In this document: piece after piece, positions 1 through 5,704 of the stretch
Layout of the letters: each line of letters opens with the position of its first letter
Numbering within the stretch: position 1 is the stretch's first letter
From: a bacterium
Lineage (GTDB): Bacteria; Armatimonadota; HRBIN16
Length of the DNA stretch: 10,273 bases
Direction of reading: 5' to 3'
Assembly (NCBI GenBank): GCA_025057335.1
Contig: JANWXG010000075.1
Coordinates: forward strand, 1-10,273
Translations under genes and position numbers: made by a program
Notes under the pieces: generated by a model
Told to the model about the DNA's origin: nothing
Seen by the model: only the letters and a program-made list of their open reading frames with translations
The model's database searches: none

Positions 1-142
1 CAAGTCCTCCATCGCCCACCATACTAGATATAGTAAGCTCCCTACCTTCCTCAGGGCTAGATGTTGCGGTAGACAGCCCTCGGATGAACCGCTCAAAATT
101 GCACCGAGGCGCTCACTGCCTGCCGCAGCAACGCATTCGCTT
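1..142. other. Gene-free flank with a weak inverted repeat
   Basis: I can support no gene here. The stretch follows the stop codon of the minus-strand isomerase-like gene. It holds a perfect 6-bp inverted repeat, AGGGCT (53-58) and AGCCCT (75-80), separated by 16 bases. There is also a short AT-rich hairpin, TACTA-GATA-TAGTA (22-35). Neither is followed by a T-run on either strand, so neither is a convincing intrinsic terminator, although the 53-80 repeat lies about 60 bases past the isomerase stop codon. An ATG at position 22 on the minus strand opens a frame to the window edge but has no ribosome binding site. Confidence 0.4.
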
Positions 143-961
143 CTATGCTTCGCTCCACCAGCGCTGCAAGTCCTGCACTGCCTGCCGAATATCGCGAATC
201 TGTTCATCGCCGCTGATTTCACGCTCGATAATCAGCTCGCCGTCAAAGCCCAGCTCCTTCAGCCGTCGCAAGAACTCTGGAAAGCGCACCCTGCCCTGTC
301 CAACAGGCACCTCGCGCCCTAGGTGGTCGCCGTCGGTGGGGTATAAGCCGTCCTTCACATGCACGTTGCGCACCCACTTGCCAATCACGTCCAGGGCGTC
401 TATCGGGTTGCCCTTCCCGTACAGGATGAGGTTCGCAGGGTCGAGGTTCACGCCCAGGTTGCCTGTGCCCACGCGCTGGATGGTGCGCAGCAGCACCACA
501 GGCGTCTCCTGTCCCGTCTCAAACCAGAAGCCGACCCCCCGTTGCTGACAGTGCTGCGCTACCTCGCGAATCGCCTCTACGACGGGCGGATACTCGGGGT
601 CTGTCATGTTTTCGGGGATGAAACCGCAGTGCGTGATGATGGCGGGCACTCCCATCCACGCGGCGAAATCCGCCCAGCGCTTGAGCTCTTCCACCCGCTG
701 AGCGCGGTACTCTGGCGGAACCAGACCAAGCGTGACGGGTCCTCGTGTGAAGTTCCACTCCGCAGGTCCGCTCCATCCCGCCCACACGGCGCATACCCGT
801 ACGCCCGTTCGGGCAGACTCTTCCGTCACTCGTTGTGCCATCTCGCGCGTCGCTAGCGAGGGGTTCCAGCACGCCAGCTGGCATACCTTCAGCCCGAACT
901 GTACCACGTGCTCGAAATCCGCACCATCCTCCCTGAGGCTGGTGATGACGCCAATTTCCAT
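143..961 (-). CDS. Sugar phosphate isomerase/epimerase-like protein (xylose isomerase-like TIM barrel)
   Basis: This 272-residue protein belongs to the AP-endonuclease-2/xylose-isomerase-like TIM-barrel superfamily, whose members isomerise or epimerise sugars, inositols or hydroxypyruvate using a divalent metal. Its length matches a single-domain member. The likely metal ligands fall in the expected order: Glu148 in FETGQE, Asp174 in NLDPANL, His201 in NVHVKDG and Glu246 in LIIERE. A glycine-rich VPVGQGRVRF (about 219-228) precedes the last strand, as is typical. There is no signal peptide, so it should be cytoplasmic. The frame is open far upstream, but the start at 961 is chosen because MEIGVI begins the first barrel strand and an AAGGAGG lies 6 bases before it. 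It is divergent from the cysteine desulfurase and has no partner gene in the window. The fold is secure; the substrate is unknown. Confidence 0.9.
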   Translation of the reverse strand: MEIGVITSLREDGADFEHVVQFGLKVCQLACWNPSLATREMAQRVTEESARTGVRVCAVWAGWSGPAEWNFTRGPVTLGLVPPEYRAQRVEELKRWADFAAWMGVPAIITHCGFIPENMTDPEYPPVVEAIREVAQHCQQRGVGFWFETGQETPVVLLRTIQRVGTGNLGVNLDPANLILYGKGNPIDALDVIGKWVRNVHVKDGLYPTDGDHLGREVPVGQGRVRFPEFLRRLKELGFDGELIIEREISGDEQIRDIRQAVQDLQRWWSEA

Positions 962-967
962 GTCTTG

Positions 968-974
968 CCTCCTT
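968..974 (-). promoter_or_regulatory. Ribosome binding site fixing the isomerase start
   Basis: On the minus strand this reads AAGGAGG, 6 bases before the ATG at 961. It decides the start: the open frame continues to 1573, but the extra residues are low-complexity antisense of the desulfurase gene. Confidence 0.8.
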
Positions 975-1000
975 CCCTCTGTTTCGCTCTCCCCTTCGAG

Positions 1001-1019
1001 AGGAGGCGTGTGACCTCCT
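1001..1019. repeat. Perfect inverted repeat in a divergent promoter region, possible operator
   Basis: AGGAGG (1001-1006) and CCTCCT (1014-1019) form a perfect 6-bp inverted repeat around a 7-base centre. It lies 11 bases upstream of the TATAAT box at 1030 and covers the place where a -35 element would be. This is where a repressor or an activator could bind and control the desulfurase, or both divergent genes. No regulator gene is nearby. It could also be chance in purine-rich leader sequence. Confidence 0.35.
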
Positions 1020-1029
1020 GCTGTACGGG

Positions 1030-1035
1030 TATAAT
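1030..1035 (+). promoter_or_regulatory. Promoter -10 box of the cysteine desulfurase gene
   Basis: This is a perfect TATAAT. Transcription would start near 1042, about 10 bases before the chosen ATG at 1052. No good -35 is present: the best candidate, GTGACC at 1010-1015, matches 4 of 6 bases with a short 14-base spacer. The box overlaps the earlier in-frame ATG at 1034, which argues against using that ATG. The reverse strand here reads GCATTATAC, which could serve weakly in the other direction for the isomerase gene. Confidence 0.55.
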
Positions 1036-1051
1036 GCGCACGGTGAGAGCG

Positions 1052-2218
1052 ATGCGCACAGTGTATCTGGACCATGCGGCGACCACGCCCATCGCCCCTG
1101 AGGTGCGCGAAGTGGTTGCGCGGGCGATGGCAGAGTGCTGGGGCAATCCTTCCAGCCTGCACCTGTTCGGCAGGCGGGCGCGCGACTTGCTGGACGAGGC
1201 ACGGGTCACGGTTGCTCAGGCGCTGGGCTGCCTCGACGCGGAGGTGTTCTTCACCTCCAGCGGCACAGAGTCGGACAACATGGCGATTTTCGGCGCGGCG
1301 CGTGTGGCTCCCCCGCACAAGAGGCATCTGGTCACCACTCAGATTGAGCACCACGCCGTGCTGCACGCCTTCCAGCGCCTGCAAAAGGAGGGCTGGGAGG
1401 TGACTTACCTGCCAGTGGACTCGTGGGGCAGGGTAGACCCCGACGACGTGCGGCGCGCCCTGCGCGAGGAGACCTGGCTGGTGAGCGTGATGCACGCCAA
1501 CAACGAGGTAGGCACCCTGCAGCCGATTCGGGAAATCGCCGCTGTATGCCGTGAGCGAGGAGTGTGGCTGCACTGCGACGCCGTGCAGACATTCGGGTTA
1601 CTGGACGTCAAGGTAGACGACCTCGGCGTGGACATGTTGTCAGTATCGGCGCACAAGCTGTATGGACCGAAGGGAGTGGGCGCACTGTACCTGCGCGGTG
1701 GGGTGAAGATTGCGCCGCTGCTGGTAGGCGGCGCGCAGGAGCGCGAGCTGCGCGCTGGCACGGAGAACGTGCCCGCTATTGCCGGTTTCGCCTGCGCAGT
1801 GGAGTTGAGCCAGAATCGGTATGCTCAAGCCGCTTCCTGCATCGCCCAGCTGCGTGAACGTCTGGAAGCTCACCTACTGGAGCGGATACCCGACCTGCAG
1901 GTCAACGGACATCCCGAGCATCGCCACCCGGGCATCCTCAGCGTCACGATCGAGGGCGTTTCGGCAGAGAGCCTGCTGATCGCGCTCGACCGCAGGGGAA
2001 TAGCGGCGTCCGCAGGCGCGGCGTGTAGCGCGGGGTCTATCGAGCCGTCGCATGTACTGCTCGCGCTGGGCATGAGCGAAGAACGGGCGATGAGCACCAT
2101 CCGCCTGAGCCTGGGCAGAGGCAACACGCCGGAGGAAGTAGACATGGCAGCGGAGATGATCGCTGAAGAGGCACACCGACTGCGGCGACGGGCGAGGGCA
2201 GTGGCGTCCGTGAGATAG
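1052..2218 (+). CDS. iscS: Cysteine desulfurase (NifS/IscS type, class V aminotransferase fold)
   Basis: This PLP enzyme removes sulfur from L-cysteine, giving alanine and an enzyme-bound persulfide used for Fe-S clusters, thiolated tRNA or cofactors. The 388-residue product starts with the family hallmark VYLDHAATTP. PLP-site residues are His100 in IEHHAV, Asp176 in HCDAVQT and the Schiff-base Lys202 in SAHKLYGPKG. The persulfide cysteine is Cys325 in GAACSAGS, followed by EPSHVL as in the NifS/IscS group. RAGTENV (about 234-240) is also typical. Start 1052 is preferred over the in-frame ATG at 1034 because homologues begin at this point and because the -10 box overlaps 1034; the ribosome site, GTGAGAG, is weak. 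It lacks the longer C-terminal tail of E. coli IscS, ending instead in an Arg-rich stretch. No iscU, nifU or sulfur-carrier gene is near, so iscS versus nifS is not settled. Confidence 0.95.
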   Translation: MRTVYLDHAATTPIAPEVREVVARAMAECWGNPSSLHLFGRRARDLLDEARVTVAQALGCLDAEVFFTSSGTESDNMAIFGAARVAPPHKRHLVTTQIEHHAVLHAFQRLQKEGWEVTYLPVDSWGRVDPDDVRRALREETWLVSVMHANNEVGTLQPIREIAAVCRERGVWLHCDAVQTFGLLDVKVDDLGVDMLSVSAHKLYGPKGVGALYLRGGVKIAPLLVGGAQERELRAGTENVPAIAGFACAVELSQNRYAQAASCIAQLRERLEAHLLERIPDLQVNGHPEHRHPGILSVTIEGVSAESLLIALDRRGIAASAGAACSAGSIEPSHVLLALGMSEERAMSTIRLSLGRGNTPEEVDMAAEMIAEEAHRLRRRARAVASVR

Positions 2219-2227
2219 AGGTCTCGC

Positions 2228-4177
2228 CTACTCCTCGCCGACGTTGCCGAAGTTCCTCAGCAGGATGCCAAAATCCAGCAAGCTCACTTCACCGTCGCCG
2301 TCTAGGTCAGCGTAGGGGTTCCAGCGGGTGTCGCTGGGCGTGGTGCCAAACGCTTGCAACAACGCGCCGAAGTCTAACAGGCTGACCTCGTTGTCTCCAT
2401 CTATGTCCCCATTCGTCAGAGTCACGTTCACTACGCCTTCGGGGAGCGAGACCCCGGTTACCACTCGTTGCAGCCAGTGCGCTCCCCGTATCGCCACGTT
2501 GTATACGCCCGCAGGCACGTTCGCCTCGTACACCACTTCAAACTCGCCGTCCACAGAGAGGGGCAGTTGCCCCCTCCAAACCACACGTCCCCTGCTGTCA
2601 CGTATCTGCACCTGCACTCGCTGGCAGCGGTAGTCGCCACCGTAGTCAGCCAGCACTACCCTTCCCAGCAGGGTCGTGCTCGCCCGCAGTGCTACGTTGT
2701 CCACGTCCAGATACGTGGTCGCGACGGGCCAGTAGATGCCGCACCGCGTCCAGAGCGTGAGCCACTCGCCCGTCGGGACTACCGTTGCTTCTACGCGGCG
2801 CCAGGCATGGGTCGGTGCACTGGTAGAGACCAGCCAGACGATGCTACGGGAGAAGGGGTCACTACCGCCGCTCGGGTCGTAGCCGACGCCGAACTCCTGT
2901 CCCGCATTAGGGTCGCCCGTGCCGGCGGAGAAGTAATCCATTTGCAGTCGGTAAGGCACACCGGGCACCACAGGCACCCGCTGGTACACTCCCCCTCGGA
3001 AGGACTGTCCAGCAATTTGCCCGCTAATCGTACGCTGTGCGCTGCCCGGGTTGCCTGCCACACGCCAGAAGTGCGCGCTGCCTGGCCAGGCAGGGTTCAC
3101 CAGTCCGCCATCCCACGCTGTCCAGCCATTGGCTATCGTCTCCCCCGAAACGTGAGTAAAGCCCAGTTCGAAGTCACCGTTGAGCACGGGGTTGCGCAGC
3201 GTGCGTGGTCGGTTGGCGATGACGTCTGCCAGCCACTGCGCTATCGGCTCTACATCGAACGACCACCAGCCGCTCGGGTCACCAATCTGGAACAGGGTCG
3301 CGCCGATAATGTAGGGGTCTTTTTGCAGTTCCGTGTCGTACCACAGCAGCCATCGCTGAAACTTCGCGGCGTCACCGCGCGCACGCCAGCCGTCCAGATT
3401 GGGATTGCCCCCGCGGTCGATGCCTGCCTCGGTAAGAATCATCGGCAGGTTCGCGAGGTCAGGATGCCGCTCGCGCAGATACTCATAGAAGATGCGGTAG
3501 CGCAGGCTAAACCAGTACTCCACGCCCACGTCGCGGGTGTACTCGATGGAGTAGGCGTGGTAGCTCCACGCGCCGTTCCACCGCTTCGCTGCACGCAACG
3601 CAGGGAGGAACGCTTCCAGCTTTGCCCGAATTTCGGCGATGCTGCCGGGCGGGTTGCCTACCGGGATGCTTCCTACACAGGGGCGGAACCCTGCCTGTGC
3701 GATGCGCTCCGCCAGCCGCTCCCAAAAACGACCAAACCAGCGCGCCTCCTCCACGCTCTCCCAGCAGGGCGTGTTCTCGCATTCGTTCGGACCTTCTAGA
3801 AAGTCCACCAGCCGACGGTCAGCGGGGGACAGCGCCTGTACCGCTGGGCGCAACACGCGGTTCCAGAAGTCGTCGGCGCTCTGCACAGGATCGTCCTGCA
3901 GGCGGTAGCGCACACCAGGAGTACGCTCCCACACGCGCATCACGACTAGCCCCTTCGGATGGCGCGCCTTGTAGTCTCGCATCGCCTCCCGCATGCCCGC
4001 TGCCGACTGTGGGTCTAACACCTTGATGACGCGAGGCTTCGCTGCGATGATACGTCGTGCCCCCTCAGTGTAGTTGCCGATGAGATGAATGCTCAGCTTG
4101 CTCACGCAGGGTTCAGACTGCGCGTGAGCGGTCGCCACCATCCCCACCAGCACGCAGAGCCACAGTAACCCTCTCAT
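2228..4177 (-). CDS. Secreted glycoside-hydrolase-like protein with carbohydrate-binding and dockerin-like domains
   Basis: This exported 649-residue multidomain protein probably acts on polysaccharide. Residues 1-20 form a signal peptide ending AHAQ, with cleavage expected near residue 19 or 20. Residues about 27-325 look like a TIM barrel of clan GH-A: Glu132 in EGPNE fits the acid/base after Asn, and Glu250 in MILTEAG fits the nucleophile; WSYHAY (204-209) lies between them. Residues about 329-498 (NPVLNGDFELG to DVDNVALR) resemble a jelly-roll carbohydrate-binding module. Residues about 503-588 resemble a carboxypeptidase-regulatory or Ig-like beta domain. Residues 591-644 hold two dockerin-like calcium loops. 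The start at 4177 is supported by the signal peptide and by AGGAGG 7 bases upstream; the longer open frame to 4267 would hide the signal. It ends 9 bases from the convergent desulfurase gene. I cannot name the glycosidase family or substrate, and catalysis is unproven. Confidence 0.8.
   Translation of the reverse strand: MRGLLWLCVLVGMVATAHAQSEPCVSKLSIHLIGNYTEGARRIIAAKPRVIKVLDPQSAAGMREAMRDYKARHPKGLVVMRVWERTPGVRYRLQDDPVQSADDFWNRVLRPAVQALSPADRRLVDFLEGPNECENTPCWESVEEARWFGRFWERLAERIAQAGFRPCVGSIPVGNPPGSIAEIRAKLEAFLPALRAAKRWNGAWSYHAYSIEYTRDVGVEYWFSLRYRIFYEYLRERHPDLANLPMILTEAGIDRGGNPNLDGWRARGDAAKFQRWLLWYDTELQKDPYIIGATLFQIGDPSGWWSFDVEPIAQWLADVIANRPRTLRNPVLNGDFELGFTHVSGETIANGWTAWDGGLVNPAWPGSAHFWRVAGNPGSAQRTISGQIAGQSFRGGVYQRVPVVPGVPYRLQMDYFSAGTGDPNAGQEFGVGYDPSGGSDPFSRSIVWLVSTSAPTHAWRRVEATVVPTGEWLTLWTRCGIYWPVATTYLDVDNVALRASTTLLGRVVLADYGGDYRCQRVQVQIRDSRGRVVWRGQLPLSVDGEFEVVYEANVPAGVYNVAIRGAHWLQRVVTGVSLPEGVVNVTLTNGDIDGDNEVSLLDFGALLQAFGTTPSDTRWNPYADLDGDGEVSLLDFGILLRNFGNVGEE
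2246..2407 (-). repeat. Two dockerin-like calcium-binding loops encoded in tandem
   Basis: The C-terminus of the glycosidase-like protein carries two 21-residue repeats, 33 residues apart, encoded at 2345-2407 and 2246-2308. The first has Asp591, Asp593, Asp595, Glu597 and Asp602; the second has Asp624, Asp626, Asp628, Glu630 and Asp635. This is the 1-3-5-7-12 ligand spacing of a type I dockerin. Both share EVSLLDFG and end in FG. True dockerins bind cohesins; whether this organism has cohesins cannot be seen here, so the pair may instead be a stand-alone calcium-stabilised tail. Confidence 0.8.
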
Positions 4178-4210
4178 CGTACGCCCTCCTCCTTCGGGTT
4201 CTCCTGTTCT

Positions 4211-4240
4211 ATCATAAACTGTGCGCCAACCATCACGCAA
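4211..4240 (-). promoter_or_regulatory. Candidate promoter of the glycosidase-like gene
   Basis: On the minus strand TTGCGT (4235-4240) and TATGAT (4211-4216) are separated by 18 bases. The -10 matches 5 of 6 bases and the -35 matches 3 of 6. Transcription would start near 4204, about 27 bases before the ATG, leaving room for the AGGAGG site. Confidence 0.4.
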
Positions 4241-4248
4241 GCCCAGAT

Positions 4249-4278
4249 TTGTCATCACCTTACACAACGGGGTACAAT
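4249..4278 (+). promoter_or_regulatory. Promoter of the DUF512 gene
   Basis: TTGTCA (4249-4254) and TACAAT (4273-4278) each match the sigma-70 consensus at 5 of 6 positions, with an 18-base spacer. Transcription would start near 4285, giving a leader of about 24 bases that contains the GAGGGG ribosome site before the ATG at 4309. It lies back to back with the glycosidase-like gene's promoter. Confidence 0.6.
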
Positions 4279-4308
4279 CACTCCATCCAAGCAGGATGAG
4301 GGGGCAAC

Positions 4309-5697
4309 ATGGCAGAACTGCTGACCCGTTCCTACCGCGGTTTGGTCATCGCTAGCGTCGAGAGGGGTAGCCTCGGCGAGGAGTTGGGGCTGCAGCCGGG
4401 CGACGTCGTGCTGGAAGTGAACGGCAAGCGCCTCATGGACATGCTGGACTACCGCTTCCACGTGACGGAGGAAAGGGTAGAGCTGACCGTGCAACGCGGC
4501 GAGCAGACGCTCGTGTTCACCGTGCAGAAGGAACCGTACGACCTGTTAGGCATCGATTTCGAAAACGACCTGGCGGATAAGATACACACGTGCAACAACA
4601 AGTGCGTTTTTTGCTTCATCCACCAGATGCCGAAGGGGATGCGCCGTTCGCTCTACCTGATGGACGACGATTTCCGCCTGTCGTTCCTGTACGGGCACTA
4701 CGTCACGCTTACCAACGTCACAGAAGAGGAGTTCGAGCGCATCCTCGAGCAGAAGCTCAGTCCGATGTACGTCTCGGTGCACGCCACCGACCCTGAGCTG
4801 CGCGGGCGTCTGCTGGGCAAGCGAGAGCCTGTGCCCATTTTGCCCATCCTCCAGCGTCTGCACGAGGGGGGCATTGACGTGCACGCGCAGATTGTGCTCT
4901 GCCCGGGCTGGAACGACGGCGAGGCGTTGCGCCAGACGTTGTATGACCTCGCGATGTTGCATCCTGCCGTCACTCGCCAGCGGGGAGGCACACTCTCTGT
5001 GGCGATTGTGCCTGTGGGGTTGACGCAGTTCCGTCAACGTCTCACTCCGCTGACCCCGCCCAACCGTGCCTACGCACAACGCCTGATTCGCGACGTGCGG
5101 GCGATGGAGCGCCGTTTCCAGCAGCGGCTGGGCACGCGCTTCGCTTTCCTCTCGGATGAGTGGTTTTTCCTCGCGGGACAGCCCATCCCGGAACGCCGCT
5201 ACTATGAGGACTTCCCGCAACTGGAGGACGGCGTGGGCACGGTACGTCTGTTTCTAGAGCGCGCGTCTCGCCTGGTGCGTCGGCTTCCTGATGCCCTGCC
5301 GCACCCGGTGCGGATGACGCTGGTCACGGCGGAGCTGCCTGCGACGGTTATCGAGCGCTTTGCGCAGATGTTACGGCGTGTGCGCGGGCTGGAGCTGAAC
5401 GTCTGCGTCGTGCCTAACCGCTTTTTCGGGGGCACTATCAGCGTTGCTGGGTTGCTCACGGCGCAGGATATCGTCGATGCTCTGGATCGGTTCCCCGCCC
5501 ATCCGACGGTCGTGTTGCCCTCCATCTGCCTGCGAGAGGGCTACCTCTTCCTAGACGACGTGACCGTCGAGCAGTTCGAGGCGCAGGTGGGGCGCCACGT
5601 GCTCGTTGTAGAACCGCATCCCGCCGCCCTGTGGCGAGCCATCCGCGCTATGGCGAGCCAAGAGGCGCAGCTTGCGCCTCTCTCGTCGCGGTGCTGA
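4309..5697 (+). CDS. DUF512 family protein: PDZ domain plus radical-SAM-like Fe-S domain
   Basis: This 462-residue cytoplasmic protein matches the DUF512 family, which is widespread but, as far as I know, without an assigned reaction. Residues 1-70 form a PDZ-like domain (GLVIASVERGS, then LQPGDVVLEVNG). The radical-SAM-type cluster motif C-x3-C-x2-C is Cys95, Cys99 and Cys102 in TCNNKCVFCF, followed by the family sequence HQMPKGMRRSLY and DDDFRLSFLYG. The centre has VSVHATDPELR (155-165) and LCPGWNDG (197-204). The C-terminal DUF512 part has LSDEWFF (281-287), a YYEDFPQLEDGVG stretch (298-310), NRFFGG and VAGLLTAQD (379-387), then FLDD. All signatures are intact, so it should bind a 4Fe-4S cluster. 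The GAGGGG ribosome site lies 5-6 bases before the ATG. The tail after about residue 445 is variable and contains a hairpin in its DNA. No neighbour hints at its substrate. Confidence 0.9.
   Translation: MAELLTRSYRGLVIASVERGSLGEELGLQPGDVVLEVNGKRLMDMLDYRFHVTEERVELTVQRGEQTLVFTVQKEPYDLLGIDFENDLADKIHTCNNKCVFCFIHQMPKGMRRSLYLMDDDFRLSFLYGHYVTLTNVTEEEFERILEQKLSPMYVSVHATDPELRGRLLGKREPVPILPILQRLHEGGIDVHAQIVLCPGWNDGEALRQTLYDLAMLHPAVTRQRGGTLSVAIVPVGLTQFRQRLTPLTPPNRAYAQRLIRDVRAMERRFQQRLGTRFAFLSDEWFFLAGQPIPERRYYEDFPQLEDGVGTVRLFLERASRLVRRLPDALPHPVRMTLVTAELPATVIERFAQMLRRVRGLELNVCVVPNRFFGGTISVAGLLTAQDIVDALDRFPAHPTVVLPSICLREGYLFLDDVTVEQFEAQVGRHVLVVEPHPAALWRAIRAMASQEAQLAPLSSRC
5661..5681. terminator. Perfect 9-bp hairpin at the convergent gene end, possible two-way terminator
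   Basis: AGAGGCGCA (5661-5669) and TGCGCCTCT (5673-5681) pair perfectly around the 3-base loop GCT. The hairpin lies inside the last codons of the DUF512 gene, 14 bases before its stop codon and 24 bases past the stop codon of the convergent URO-D-like gene. It is the only strong hairpin at this 7-base junction. It is GC-rich with no clean T-run (TCTCGTCG follows on the plus strand), so it is not a textbook intrinsic terminator; it may instead protect the mRNA ends. Confidence 0.4.
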
Positions 5698-5704
5698 GGG
5701 AGGG

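Noticed and set aside
1..22. Start of another minus-strand gene at the ATG at 22 (M-V-G-D-G-G-L)
   Set aside because: Only seven residues are visible, with no ribosome site and no recognisable family.
962..1573. A 204-residue N-terminal extension of the isomerase-like protein
   Set aside because: It runs antisense through the desulfurase gene; a strong ribosome site and the first barrel strand place the start at 961.
2191..2239. GGCGAGG (2191-2197) and CCTCGCC (2233-2239) as a terminator at the desulfurase/glycosidase junction
   Set aside because: The 35-base loop is long, there is no T-run, and both arms lie in GC-rich coding sequence where such matches are common.
2468..3799. A 443-codon open frame on the plus strand inside the glycosidase-like gene
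   Set aside because: It is antisense to a gene with a clear signal peptide and recognisable domains, has no domain signature of its own, and is explained by high GC content suppressing stop codons.
4178..4267. A 30-residue N-terminal extension of the glycosidase-like protein
   Set aside because: It would bury the signal peptide, and AGGAGG plus a candidate promoter lie within it.
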